Assembly (NCBI GenBank): GCA_964368875.1
Contig: CAYJDG010000004.1
Location: forward strand, 10,043 to 74,042
DNA from: CAYJDG01 sp964368875
GTDB taxonomy: Bacteria; Pseudomonadota; Alphaproteobacteria; Micavibrionales; Micavibrionaceae
Reading direction: 5' to 3'
DNA length: 64,000 nucleotides
In this document: positions 34,723 to 44,138 of the stretch, one piece after another
How the letters are laid out: the number at the start of each line of letters is the position of its first letter
Position numbering within the stretch: position 1 is the stretch's first letter
Program-made: the position numbers and the translations under genes
Notes under the pieces: model-generated
The model's input: only the letters and a program-made list of their open reading frames with translations
What the model was told of the DNA's origin: nothing
Databases searched by the model: none

Positions 34723-36402
34723 ATGGCCGCTTATCAGTATGTTTATGTTATGAAAAACGTCACCAAGGCGTGGCCGGGTGGCAAAACCGTCCTCAACAAC
34801 ATCACCCTGTCTTTCCTGCCAGGCGTCAAGATCGGCGTCCTCGGCCCGAACGGCTCGGGGAAATCGACCCTGCTCAAACTGATGGCGGGACTGGAAAAGG
34901 ATTACAGCGGCGAAGCCTTCCATGCGGATGGCGTGCGTATCGGCTACCTCGCGCAGGAACCGCAACTGAACCCAGATAAAACCGTCATGGAAAACGTGAT
35001 CGAGGCTTTGGGTCCGGTCAAAGCCATGATCGAACGCTTCAACGCCATCGGCCTTGAAATGGCGGAAGACGGTGCTGATTTCGAAAAACTGATGGCCGAA
35101 ATGGGCGATCTGCAGGAAAAAATCGACCATGCCGATGGCTGGGAGCTGGAGCGCACCATCGAGATCGCGCTCGACGCCCTGCGCTGCCCGCCGCCGGATA
35201 GCCCGGTCACCCATCTGTCGGGCGGTGAAAAACGCCGGGTTGCCTTGTGCAAGCTCCTGCTCGAAAAACCAGATTTCCTTCTGCTCGATGAACCAACCAA
35301 CCACTTGGATGCTGAAAGCGTCACTTGGCTGCAACGCCACCTTGAGGACTACAAGGGTACCGTCGTTATGGTTACCCACGATCGCTACTTCCTCGACAAT
35401 GTCACGGGCTGGATTCTCGAACTCGACCGTGGCACCGGCATTCCGTACGAAGGCAACTACACCGCCTATCTCGATCAGAAGCGCAAAAGGATGGAACAGG
35501 AATCCAAAACGGAATCCACCAAACAGAAAACGCTCGCCCGCGAACTGGAATGGATCAACCAGACCCCAGAAGCTCGCCGCAAGAAATCCAAGGCCCGTAT
35601 TGCTGCCTATGAGCAAATGCTCCTTGAGAACGAAAAAGACACGATTGGGCGCGCCCAGATCGTCATTCCGGCACCGGAACGCCTCGGCAACCTCGTTATC
35701 AACGCGGAAGGCATCAGCAAATCCTTCGGCGACCGTCTTTTGATCGAAAATCTGTCATTTAAACTGCCGGCTGGCGGAATTGTCGGGATTATCGGTCCAA
35801 ACGGGGCGGGTAAAACCACTTTGTTCAAAATGATCACCGGGGCTGAGCAGCCGGATAGCGGCACCTTCAAGGTCGCAGATGGCGTGAAACTTGGCTATGT
35901 CGACCAAAGCCGCGATAAGCTCGATCCGAACAAGAACATCTGGGAAGAAATCTCCGAGGGCAACGAAATCCTCCAGCTCGGCAAAGTCGAAATCCAGAGT
36001 CGGGCCTATGTCGGGTCGTTCAACTTCAAGGGCACCGACCAGCAGAAGAAAGTCGGCCAGCTCTCAGGCGGGGAACGTAACCGCGTTCACTTAGCCAAGA
36101 TGCTCAAATCCGGCGCGAACGTCCTCTTGCTCGATGAACCGACCAACGATCTTGATACCGAAACATTGGGAGCGCTCGAAGAAGCCCTCGAGCAATTCCC
36201 GGGCTGTGCTGTTGTTATCTCGCACGACCGCTGGTTCCTTGACCGTCTGGCGACCCATATCCTCGCGTTTGAAGGGGATAGCCAAGTTGTCTGGTTCGAA
36301 GGCAACTATGAGGACTACGAAAAAGATCGTAAACGCCGCCTCGGCATCGATGCCGACCAGCCGCACCGGATCAAGTACAAGCCTCTCACCCGGGCAGCTT
36401 AA
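34723..36402 (+). CDS. ettA: Energy-dependent translational throttle protein EttA (ABC-F ATPase)
   Basis: A 559-residue ABC-F protein that binds the ribosomal E site and links early elongation to the ATP/ADP ratio. Two ABC cassettes are complete: Walker A GPNGSGKST at 41-49 and GPNGAGKTT in the second half, signatures LSGGEKRRVALC and LSGGERNRVHLA, Walker B LLLDEPTNHLD and LLLDEPTNDLD. The arm in the first cassette, the linker (RKKSKARIAAYEQML) and the closing RIKYKPLTR are EttA-specific. The ATG at 34723 matches the usual N-terminus (AYQYVYVMKNV). Confidence 0.97.
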   Translation: MAAYQYVYVMKNVTKAWPGGKTVLNNITLSFLPGVKIGVLGPNGSGKSTLLKLMAGLEKDYSGEAFHADGVRIGYLAQEPQLNPDKTVMENVIEALGPVKAMIERFNAIGLEMAEDGADFEKLMAEMGDLQEKIDHADGWELERTIEIALDALRCPPPDSPVTHLSGGEKRRVALCKLLLEKPDFLLLDEPTNHLDAESVTWLQRHLEDYKGTVVMVTHDRYFLDNVTGWILELDRGTGIPYEGNYTAYLDQKRKRMEQESKTESTKQKTLARELEWINQTPEARRKKSKARIAAYEQMLLENEKDTIGRAQIVIPAPERLGNLVINAEGISKSFGDRLLIENLSFKLPAGGIVGIIGPNGAGKTTLFKMITGAEQPDSGTFKVADGVKLGYVDQSRDKLDPNKNIWEEISEGNEILQLGKVEIQSRAYVGSFNFKGTDQQKKVGQLSGGERNRVHLAKMLKSGANVLLLDEPTNDLDTETLGALEEALEQFPGCAVVISHDRWFLDRLATHILAFEGDSQVVWFEGNYEDYEKDRKRRLGIDADQPHRIKYKPLTRAA

Positions 36403-36404
36403 CT

Positions 36405-36857
36405 CTGGAGATCGCGGCTAAAATCGTCGCTTTTGCTGCACTTAGCCCAGCGGATCTGTATGAATTGCTGCGCCTGCGGAGTGAAGTTTTTGTGGTTGAA
36501 CAGGCCTGCGTTTATCAGGATATGGATGGCCTTGATGTCGAATGCCTCCATGTTTTGCTGCAGAATCAGAATCAATTGCTCGGCTATTGCCGCCTTGTAC
36601 CTCCGGGCCTTAAATACCGTGAATGGTCTATCGGGCGGGTTATCACTGCGCTGCCCGCACGTGGCAAAGGCTTAGGCCATGATGTGATCAAAGTCGGCCT
36701 CGCTGAGATTGAGCGCCGTAATGGTGCGGGCGTCAGAATTTCTGCACAAAGCTATTTAAAAGGGTTTTATGAGGGCCATGGCTTTGTTGCGCTTGGTGAC
36801 CCGTACCTTGAAGATGGCATTCCGCATATAGAAATGCTGCGCGAAAAAGCGGCTTAG
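36405..36857 (+). CDS. elaA: ElaA-like GNAT acetyltransferase, unusual start codon
   Basis: A GNAT-family protein resembling ElaA, with LRSEVFVVEQACVYQDMDG, the acyl-CoA-binding RVITALPARGKGLGHDVI and the C-terminal EDGIPHIEMLR. Homology begins well upstream of any ATG: the conserved helix LSPADLYELLRLR is encoded before the first ATG or TTG. The frame is open back into ettA and a CTG at 36405, three bases after the ettA stop, would give 150 residues, the normal ElaA length. The CTG start is inferred, not proven; TTG at 36465 would truncate the fold. Likely coupled to ettA translation. Confidence 0.85.
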   Translation: MEIAAKIVAFAALSPADLYELLRLRSEVFVVEQACVYQDMDGLDVECLHVLLQNQNQLLGYCRLVPPGLKYREWSIGRVITALPARGKGLGHDVIKVGLAEIERRNGAGVRISAQSYLKGFYEGHGFVALGDPYLEDGIPHIEMLREKAA

Positions 36858-36858
36858 C

Positions 36859-37188
36859 TCAGCTGCCTTTAAACCAGGTATTGCAGCTATGCTGCGGTGC
36901 TACGATGCGGTCAGGACCTGGATCGCCACCCGGTTCAAGCACCTGAAGACGGCCTAGTCTTTGCAGGTCGCGCATACGCAGGGCAAGATTGCGACACGCT
37001 TCTATCTCACTGCGTCCCATGCCTTGGACCGCCTGCTTGGTCTGGTTGCCAAGTTTCTCATACACGCCCGCAAAAGACGCGGTATGACGGCCAGTTTCCT
37101 TGTTATAAACCACGCGCAGGCGTGAACCCAGCTTGACCATATAGTCTTGGGGATCGATTTCTGTTGCAGGGGCTGCAGTCTCTGTCAT
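36859..37188 (-). CDS. Small hypothetical protein
   Basis: A 109-residue soluble protein with no signal peptide. It has a basic middle segment (GSRLRVVYNKETGRHTASFAG) and a helical part with RSEIEACRNLALRMRDLQRLGRL. Two cysteines (Cys in EACRN and HSCNTW). No family recognised. Convergent with the elaA-like gene, with one base between stops. Confidence 0.65.
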   Translation of the reverse strand: MTETAAPATEIDPQDYMVKLGSRLRVVYNKETGRHTASFAGVYEKLGNQTKQAVQGMGRSEIEACRNLALRMRDLQRLGRLQVLEPGGDPGPDRIVAPQHSCNTWFKGS

Positions 37189-37280
37189 ATCGGATCTCGG
37201 CGTTTGATCTTCTGTAAGGTAGCTGAAAATTTATGGCGAGACCATACTTTAATAACAATATTACGTCAATTACTTTTAGG

Positions 37281-37649
37281 CTAAACCCGAGATCCGTAGC
37301 GGTTGGGTCCGGGTTGGCCCTTCTGACAAAGCCAATAGAGCAGCGGGATAATGCCGATGACCGTCACGGCAATAAACTGCCATTTGCCAGAGCGGTCAAC
37401 ATCATGCAGGCGGCGTGATGTTGCAGCAATATTGGGAATCACGAGAATAATATTAACTAATAAATTCAAAGGCATAATCTCGGCGAGCTGTGGCGGGTAG
37501 GCCGTATAGAGATACATGTCGACGAGTGTGGCGATGCTACCCACTACGCAGCAGAACAACATAAAAAACCAGAATTCAGACCGCCCGGCCCTGCCATTGA
37601 GATTGGTGTAGTTTTTTAGGCAGAAAAAGCTCGCCTGCAGAAATCCCAT
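37281..37649 (-). CDS. DUF805-family membrane protein
   Basis: A 122-residue DUF805 protein: NYTNLNGRAGRSEFWFFMLF at the N-terminus, ATSRRLHDVDRSGKW in the middle and the C-terminal QKGQPGPNRYGSRV. Three to four membrane helices. DUF805 function is unknown, although the family is widespread and near stress or phage-related genes in some genomes. A second DUF805 gene is at 57574. Confidence 0.93.
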   Translation of the reverse strand: MGFLQASFFCLKNYTNLNGRAGRSEFWFFMLFCCVVGSIATLVDMYLYTAYPPQLAEIMPLNLLVNIILVIPNIAATSRRLHDVDRSGKWQFIAVTVIGIIPLLYWLCQKGQPGPNRYGSRV

Positions 37650-37873
37650 CAGATCATCCTAGCCAAGACGGTATACCCGGACGCGCTGCAACTTCTGACA
37701 GCAAGGGAAGGCATTTAATCTTCATCCTCAGTCTCCGGGCCTCAACACAGCTAAACCCCTGAATTCAGGCCAACTTACCTAGGGTGCGCCGCTCACTCGA
37801 GTCTGGCAGATATATGTCACCTGTGATAAGCTAAACCTATCATAATTAAATAAAATTTTATCTATTCGGCGGG

Positions 37874-37879
37874 TATAAT
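37874..37879 (+). promoter_or_regulatory. Possible -10 element upstream of first DotA-like gene
   Basis: A perfect TATAAT 39 bases before the GTG at 37918, in an AT-rich stretch (37840-37880). No convincing -35 hexamer lies 16-18 bases upstream, so it might need an activator. Weak evidence. Confidence 0.3.
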
Positions 37880-37917
37880 TATGGCGACAGAACTTTTTTC
37901 GGGTGGGGTGTAACCCT

Positions 37918-40900
37918 GTGAGCGGTATTACGACTGGCAAAGCGTTAAGCTATGCGATTTTACCTGGGATATGGCCCCGGGTTAAGAATCTTGCCTTTTC
38001 CGGTTTTGGTACACTTGCTTACTTTATTGCCCTGACCTATGCGATGGTTCGCCTGCTCCCTGCAAACCATCCCTATCTTAACCAGGAAAATATCGGCAAA
38101 TATGGAATTCGCCATGTGATTGCAGCAGCCCTGCATGAGCTAAAATTTTCATGGAAAAATCTTGATCAGATAATCATTTTCTTCGCGTTGCTCGCGGGTA
38201 GCAGTGCCCTCTTGGTTTATATCGCAGCAACCCTGCTGTTTTTACTGGTTTCACCGGTGATGGCGGGCTGGTTCGTTCATCCGGCCCCATCGACGGATAT
38301 CTCGTTCATCATGCTCGACCGTGTCTTTGGTGTAGGTGGAGTTTTCAACTCCGAGGTCACGACCAACCTCGCCAAATGGGGGCCTTTCCCGAATGGGTTT
38401 CAGGTTGGCTTGATATCCCTGTTCCAGTTCTACAGCATGGCCTTATTTCTACTCAGCGTGCTGATCTTCCTCTATTTCCTGCTGACGATAGTTGCTGAAA
38501 CCTCAATCACTGGCACCCCGTTCGGGCATCGCTTTGATAATTTCTGGATCCCGATTCGGGTGATTGCCGCCCTTGGCTTGCTGATGCCAGCCTTCAACGG
38601 TTTGAACTCTGCGCAGTACATCGTTCTGTATACCGCCAAATATGGCGCCTCCATCGCAACCAATGCGTGGATTGTCTACAACCTCAACGCTGGCGACAGC
38701 CCGGTCGGATTGCTGAACAAGGATGTTATCGCCAAGCCAGCCATCCCTGACTACTCCAAGCTGATCAAGGAATTGATTGTAATTCGAGGATGTCTCGAAA
38801 TGTCGTTGTTGGGTTCGCCTGAATTCTTTGGTCCTGCAGAATTTATGGTGCGGGGATCATACGCTGAACCTCTGCTCGATGCCCCGGCAAGTTTCTGGCC
38901 CGCTTTTGGAGTGCCGCCGCGCAGCCCCAACTCTGAAGTTCTGGTCGCTGGCGTGCCGTTCAAGCCGCCTTACCCGAGCAATCCTAACCTCAGTGATACA
39001 ACCACGATATTTTATAAGGCGATGAATTTCTATAAAGGCAGCGATATTCGGCTGGTCTTTGGTATTCATGGCACCCCTCGTTTTGACAGCTATCCGGGAA
39101 GCATCTTCCCGAGCTGTGGTGAGGTCGTTATCCCCGTGACAGGACAAACCCCCGAAGCCCTCTACGCAGCTGAAGGGTATCTGGCGACGGTGATCCGGAT
39201 TTTGTATTCCATTCCGCGTGACTCAGCTCCTGCCGCCACAATTGATCCTTACGAGTACGCACTGGTTCATGCCGCAGCAAAACCTTACTTCGATACCTCA
39301 CCCGGTTGGGAAGTGTATGCGCGAAGCCTCTTTACCCCTTACCCTAATGCGAAATGCAGTTGGGATTCTGATAACGATAACATCGTTGAATCGCCGCGCG
39401 GCTCAACTGGCACACCACTGACTGTGCTCGGGGATTGCCGCGGACCAATACCGGCCATCTACTGGGTCAATTTGATCAAACGCTATCAGGAAGCCTTTAA
39501 ATGGGCCCCGCTTGCAGGCTACGACTTTCTGACTGAAGACGTTGTCGGCGAAGATATGAACTTCTCGATTGGTAACACTGGCTTTTCGACGCTGGGCTTT
39601 GCCAGCCCGATGGCCTTACCATTTGATACCATTCGCCTCGGCTGGGGTGGCGCCGGTGTCTGGTATAATAAGATTGCGGAAAAGAACGGAGCCCTTCTTG
39701 GCGCTGTGGGTGCTGCGCCGTATGTCGTCAAATATCCTTTCGTCATGGAAAAGGTCAAAGAACAACGCCTTAAAAGCGATGCGAAAGTCGATCAGAACGC
39801 CTGCGAAGCCTATAACCCAAACAAGGCAGGTATCACGTCCCTTGAGATGCCTGATGGACGTAACCAGTTCGGCGCAGAATCTGCTGCGGCGCTTTACCTG
39901 CTTTGCACCGAGGTCTTTAAAAACGAGAGCATCCGTCCGACTGATGTGCGCGCATCCGTACAGCCCAATCCGATCATGAACATTATCAACTCGCTGTTCG
40001 GTGCCAGCACCTTCTTCAACGTGCTTGATAATAAAAACGTCCACCCGATGGCGATGCTGTCCAATCTTGGGCGCACCATGATCGACAAAGCTATTTTTAA
40101 CATGATGGCTGCAACCGGGGCCTCTGTAGTTGGCGGTTTGAACCAGATGACGCTCGGTCAGGGCGACCCTGGATATGCCTACATTACGATGGCCGCAGCC
40201 AATCTTTCGAAAGCCTTCACCATGTTTGGTACCATCGCGCTAGGAAGCGGTGTCATTCTCTACTACGTGCTGCCGTTCCTGCCGTTTATGTATTTCTTCT
40301 TTGCGGTCGGACGCTGGGTTAAAACTATTTTTGAAGCGATGGTCGGCGTGCCTCTGTGGGCACTGGCACACTTAAGCCTCAAGGGACAAGGCTTACCGGG
40401 TACGGCCGCCTCGAGCGGATACTTCCTGATACTTGAAATCGGGATCCGGCCGATTGTGACAGTTTTCGCTCTGGTTGCGTCCTTTGGAATTTTTGCTGCC
40501 CTGATTGCCGTCTTGAATACAATCTTTACGATGGCCATGGCCAATATCTTCGGTAGCGACGTTGCCACATTCAAGACCTTCGCCAGTGCGACACCTGATG
40601 TCAAACTGCCGGATGTTCGTGCTATTGTTGATCAGTTCTTTATCACCCTGCTGTATATTATTCTTGTATATATGACTGGGACTTCGTGCTTCAAACTGAT
40701 CGACATCATTCCTGACAACATTATGCGCTGGTCGGGTGCGGGTGTTAGAAGCTGGGGCGCAAGCGATACAGCCGATGATATGGTTGATAGCACTGGTCAA
40801 ATGGTTGCCGGCGGCAGCATCAAGATTTATCGCGCTGCAGGCGGAGAGATCAACAAAATTGGAGATATGGCCGCTGCTGATGCCGCCCGGGTTATTGCGC

Positions 40901-41112
40901 AACACGCCGCCAAAGAAAAACCACCTAAGAACCCTGAACCCGGTTCTCCGTCTGCCCCTGCTCCGTCGACCGGAACAGGCGCAAGCACAGGCGTTGCCGA
41001 CGCAGCGGCACGGCCGCGTGGTCAGGGTGGCGAGGTCAAGGCACCGGGACTCGATAAACCTGCCTCTGTGGCTACACCACCGCCACCACCGCCGAAACCG
41101 ACCAAGAATTAA
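37918..41112 (+). CDS. DotA/TraY-family large inner-membrane protein (first of three)
   Basis: A 1064-residue DotA/TraY-type protein; in Legionella DotA is a polytopic inner-membrane component of the Dot/Icm type IVB secretion system. Layout: N-terminal motif YAILPGIWP and RLLPANHPYL, four membrane helices within about the first 260 residues (including TPFGHRFDNFWIPIRVIAALG), a large soluble, probably periplasmic domain of about 450 residues with GWGGAGVWYNKI near 575, then a C-terminal membrane cluster with YFFFAVGRWVKTIFEAMVG and PLWALAHLSLKG near 790-820. The tail (about 1000-1064) is Pro/Ala-rich and disordered. GTG at 37918 is chosen by alignment to its paralogues; GTG at 37903 is possible. 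Confidence 0.92.
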   Translation: MSGITTGKALSYAILPGIWPRVKNLAFSGFGTLAYFIALTYAMVRLLPANHPYLNQENIGKYGIRHVIAAALHELKFSWKNLDQIIIFFALLAGSSALLVYIAATLLFLLVSPVMAGWFVHPAPSTDISFIMLDRVFGVGGVFNSEVTTNLAKWGPFPNGFQVGLISLFQFYSMALFLLSVLIFLYFLLTIVAETSITGTPFGHRFDNFWIPIRVIAALGLLMPAFNGLNSAQYIVLYTAKYGASIATNAWIVYNLNAGDSPVGLLNKDVIAKPAIPDYSKLIKELIVIRGCLEMSLLGSPEFFGPAEFMVRGSYAEPLLDAPASFWPAFGVPPRSPNSEVLVAGVPFKPPYPSNPNLSDTTTIFYKAMNFYKGSDIRLVFGIHGTPRFDSYPGSIFPSCGEVVIPVTGQTPEALYAAEGYLATVIRILYSIPRDSAPAATIDPYEYALVHAAAKPYFDTSPGWEVYARSLFTPYPNAKCSWDSDNDNIVESPRGSTGTPLTVLGDCRGPIPAIYWVNLIKRYQEAFKWAPLAGYDFLTEDVVGEDMNFSIGNTGFSTLGFASPMALPFDTIRLGWGGAGVWYNKIAEKNGALLGAVGAAPYVVKYPFVMEKVKEQRLKSDAKVDQNACEAYNPNKAGITSLEMPDGRNQFGAESAAALYLLCTEVFKNESIRPTDVRASVQPNPIMNIINSLFGASTFFNVLDNKNVHPMAMLSNLGRTMIDKAIFNMMAATGASVVGGLNQMTLGQGDPGYAYITMAAANLSKAFTMFGTIALGSGVILYYVLPFLPFMYFFFAVGRWVKTIFEAMVGVPLWALAHLSLKGQGLPGTAASSGYFLILEIGIRPIVTVFALVASFGIFAALIAVLNTIFTMAMANIFGSDVATFKTFASATPDVKLPDVRAIVDQFFITLLYIILVYMTGTSCFKLIDIIPDNIMRWSGAGVRSWGASDTADDMVDSTGQMVAGGSIKIYRAAGGEINKIGDMAAADAARVIAQHAAKEKPPKNPEPGSPSAPAPSTGTGASTGVADAAARPRGQGGEVKAPGLDKPASVATPPPPPPKPTKN

Positions 41113-41133
41113 AAAGGACACTGAGCTGGCCAA

Positions 41134-43992
41134 ATGAATAAAAAAGTAACCACTGTTCTCAGCTACGCTACTCTGCCAGGCATCGTGCCCTGGCTTAAAG
41201 GGCTTGGGCTGAATTTTGGTTATCTGGCTTATCTGATGGCTCTGATTTTCAGATCAGTGCGTCTACTGCCTGTCCATCACCCGTATCTGATGATTCAGAA
41301 TATGGGTCGCTTTAGTATTCGTCAGGTTCTCGCAGCTGGCGCGCAGAACCTGCATGGCGGGACGCGCAATATAGATCAATACATCATCTTCATTGGCTTC
41401 CTTGCCGGAATCGTGCTGCTGGTCGGCCAATTTGTCCTGCTCTTTGCCGCGATTGCCATCCACAGCGCGGAGGCCTCAGGTCTGACGCAAGCCTGTGCCC
41501 ACACCAGCGGTTTCTGCTTCAGTATGTTCAATACTACCAACCCCGGAACCGATGTCGCGTTCGTCATGCTCGACTACGTCTTCCAGATTCCGGGCATGTT
41601 CAACTCAATCGTGATGTTCGACACCGCGACCGGGCTGCCTCTTGCATATAACGACATTTCGCAGACAGCAAAAGGTATGCATATGCTCTTTGCTTTCTAC
41701 AGCAGAGGGATGCTGCTCATCGCAGTCCTGATTGTGTGTTACTACGCTTTTGTGGTTGTGGTTGAAACAGCCCAGACCGGCGTTCCGTTTGGCGCACGCT
41801 TTGCCAACGTCTATGTACCAATCCGTTTGATTATTGCGCTAACGCTGCTGGTTCCAACATATTACGGTTTGAATTCCGGCCAATGGCTGACCCTCAAAAT
41901 CGCCAAAATGGGTTCGTCTCTGGCGACCAACGCGTGGCTGGTTCATAACAATGTCGCAGGCGACAACCCGCTTGGGCTGACCATGCGCGAGATGGTCGTC
42001 TCGCCGCATATTGAAGATATTGGCAGCGTGGTGACATTCTTCGAACTCACTCGCGTCTGCGAGTTTGCCTATAAACTGCAATATAACAAGGATATCAAAG
42101 CTTATATCGTTCGCCCTGCAGCGTATAACGCTGTCATGGACTCTCAGGAGTTAACTGCGGCTTCGGACTTTACCAATACGCTGACTTTCACTGGTAACGG
42201 TGCAATCCGGATCGTGAATGGTGAGAAAGATACTGCGAAATACGGCAAGTATCTGGGTTTCGTGAAACCCTATTGTGGCGCCATCACGCTCGAAGTCGAT
42301 TCGATTAACGTTCCGGGCATTCGCACAGTCTATGAAACATATTTCAATATGATGAAGCAGATGTGGGTCGCGCCGGATTTCATCGTCTATGGTCTGAAGA
42401 CTGCTCTCATTCAATACAGTCCCAAGGGTCAAAAGGGTGACGCTTGTGGACCTGTGACCACAACGCCATGGGGTGCGATCTGTACCGGAACGGCTCCCAC
42501 CTGCGAATGCAAAGACGCTGGTTATTCCTTCCATATCGACCAGAAGCAGCTCTTTCAGGTAAACTTTGATACCCAGATGACCGCTGCGATCAGTACCCTG
42601 CGGGGCACGACCAACGATTACATGAAGATGACTCCGTCGATGAAGGATCTTGGCTGGGGCGGGGCAGGCGTTTGGTTCAGCCGCCTGGGCGACTATAACG
42701 GCGCACTTGTGACTGCGGCGATCAAAATCCCAACTCCGACGTCAATGCCAGCCGTGATGGAATTCACGCGTAAAATTAAGTCAAAGGTCGATAAAAACGG
42801 TAAGCCTACCGACAAATTCGACCCTATTCTGCCTACCGGTAAAACAGTCGATAATTATTGGCAGGAGGCCGATCTTGATGATCCGTCGCTTGACATGAAA
42901 ATGGCCACATTCCTGAACAAGGTTTATTCCGACCTCAACGGGGCCGATATGAGCGCTGACCTTGAAACTAAAAAGAATTCGAGCCCGGTCATCGATACCA
43001 TCAATCAGATCTTCGGGATTTCCGGACTTTATGAATTGCGCAAGAATTCTGATGTCATCCCTCTTTCACGGCTCGCCGCACTTGGCCGGGGCATCATTGA
43101 GCGCTCGATTACCTTCCTGGGCGGCTCGCTGATTATGTCAGGGCTCGGCGGAATTATGGGCGCCATGGATACGCCGGGAGCCAGTGGCATGGCTAAGGGC
43201 CTTTCTGCGGTATCAAGTATGATCTCCAGTCTCGGCCTCGTCGGGCTGAGTATCGGTGTAACGCTCTATTATATTATTCCGATGATGCCGTTTTTGTATT
43301 TCTTCTTCGCTGTAGGACGCTGGGTTAAAAGCATTTTTGAAGCCATGGTTGGCATACCGCTGTGGGCGCTTGCGCATATCAAGATCGACGGGGAAGGTAT
43401 CCCCGCGCAGGCCGCAGCCAACGGCTATTATCTCCTCTTAGAAATCATGATACGCCCGATCCTAACCGTCTTCGGGCTGCTTGCCGCCATGACGATCTTT
43501 AATGCCAGCGTCGTTATGCTGGACTCGATCTTTAACGTGGTGGTTCGTAACGTGGGTGGGTATGACCCCTACCCGGCAGGCAGTAGCGGGGCGTTTAGCG
43601 CCGCGCCCAAGACCTTCGAACAGAGCGAGGTCGCCCGGGAAGCGATTGATGAATTCATGTACACCCTTATTTACGCATTCATCCTGTACATCATTGGCAC
43701 GTCTGCCTTTAAGCTGATCGACCTGATTCCGAATGGGGTGCTGCGCTTTATCGGCTCCGGTGTCTCAAGCTTCAATGAAAAAGCCGCAGATCCGCTTGCC
43801 AGCATGACGAGATACACAAGCGCGGCCCCAGAGTTCACCCAGCAGCTTAGAGCCGGCATTAGCAATCTGGGCGAGAAAAGCGGTGATGCTGTCGCCGGGA
43901 TTATGGGCGCAGGCGGTTCAGGTCGGGCTGGGTCGTTTGCGCAGGGTAAAATGGGCGTAAGCCAATCACTTGGCGAGAGAATGAAAAGATAG
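41134..43992 (+). CDS. DotA/TraY-family large inner-membrane protein (second of three)
   Basis: A 952-residue paralogue of the neighbouring genes, with the same order of parts: YATLPGIVPWLKGL, RLLPVHHPYL, TGVPFGARFANVYVPIRLI, GWGGAGVWFSRLG in the soluble domain, and YFFFAVGRWVKSIFEAMVG with IPLWALAHIKIDG in the C-terminal membrane cluster. It is shorter in the soluble domain and lacks the Pro-rich tail of the first copy; it ends in a Gly/Ser-rich basic tail. It starts 21 bases after the first copy, so the two are co-transcribed. Sequence divergence shows old duplication. Confidence 0.92.
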   Translation: MNKKVTTVLSYATLPGIVPWLKGLGLNFGYLAYLMALIFRSVRLLPVHHPYLMIQNMGRFSIRQVLAAGAQNLHGGTRNIDQYIIFIGFLAGIVLLVGQFVLLFAAIAIHSAEASGLTQACAHTSGFCFSMFNTTNPGTDVAFVMLDYVFQIPGMFNSIVMFDTATGLPLAYNDISQTAKGMHMLFAFYSRGMLLIAVLIVCYYAFVVVVETAQTGVPFGARFANVYVPIRLIIALTLLVPTYYGLNSGQWLTLKIAKMGSSLATNAWLVHNNVAGDNPLGLTMREMVVSPHIEDIGSVVTFFELTRVCEFAYKLQYNKDIKAYIVRPAAYNAVMDSQELTAASDFTNTLTFTGNGAIRIVNGEKDTAKYGKYLGFVKPYCGAITLEVDSINVPGIRTVYETYFNMMKQMWVAPDFIVYGLKTALIQYSPKGQKGDACGPVTTTPWGAICTGTAPTCECKDAGYSFHIDQKQLFQVNFDTQMTAAISTLRGTTNDYMKMTPSMKDLGWGGAGVWFSRLGDYNGALVTAAIKIPTPTSMPAVMEFTRKIKSKVDKNGKPTDKFDPILPTGKTVDNYWQEADLDDPSLDMKMATFLNKVYSDLNGADMSADLETKKNSSPVIDTINQIFGISGLYELRKNSDVIPLSRLAALGRGIIERSITFLGGSLIMSGLGGIMGAMDTPGASGMAKGLSAVSSMISSLGLVGLSIGVTLYYIIPMMPFLYFFFAVGRWVKSIFEAMVGIPLWALAHIKIDGEGIPAQAAANGYYLLLEIMIRPILTVFGLLAAMTIFNASVVMLDSIFNVVVRNVGGYDPYPAGSSGAFSAAPKTFEQSEVAREAIDEFMYTLIYAFILYIIGTSAFKLIDLIPNGVLRFIGSGVSSFNEKAADPLASMTRYTSAAPEFTQQLRAGISNLGEKSGDAVAGIMGAGGSGRAGSFAQGKMGVSQSLGERMKR

Positions 43993-44036
43993 CTGATGCA
44001 GGAGCGGATTGGGGTAAACCCTTGCGCCGGGCATCT

Positions 44037-44065
44037 TTTACAGTGTGTGGAGACTATGGTAGGAT
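44037..44065 (+). promoter_or_regulatory. Possible promoter between second and third DotA-like genes
   Basis: TTTACA at 44037-44042, a 17-base spacer, TAGGAT at 44060-44065, followed by about 75 bases to the ATG. The 146-base gap here, compared with 21 bases between the first two genes, leaves room for separate control of the third copy. Confidence 0.45.
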
Positions 44066-44138
44066 ATATAGAAAATTTAAGTAAAGATTTGGTAACCTTG
44101 AAATTGGCGGGTTTGTGCCCTCGGAAGGGTCTGTGGAT

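Noticed and set aside
34561..35616. 351-codon open frame antisense to ettA
   Set aside because: Covers the ettA Walker motifs in reverse; shadow only.
37881..37913. Ten-codon ORF (MATELFSGGV) just before the first DotA-like gene
   Set aside because: Begins only two bases after the TATAAT; if that is the -10 the ATG would lie at or before the transcript start, and there is no ribosome site.
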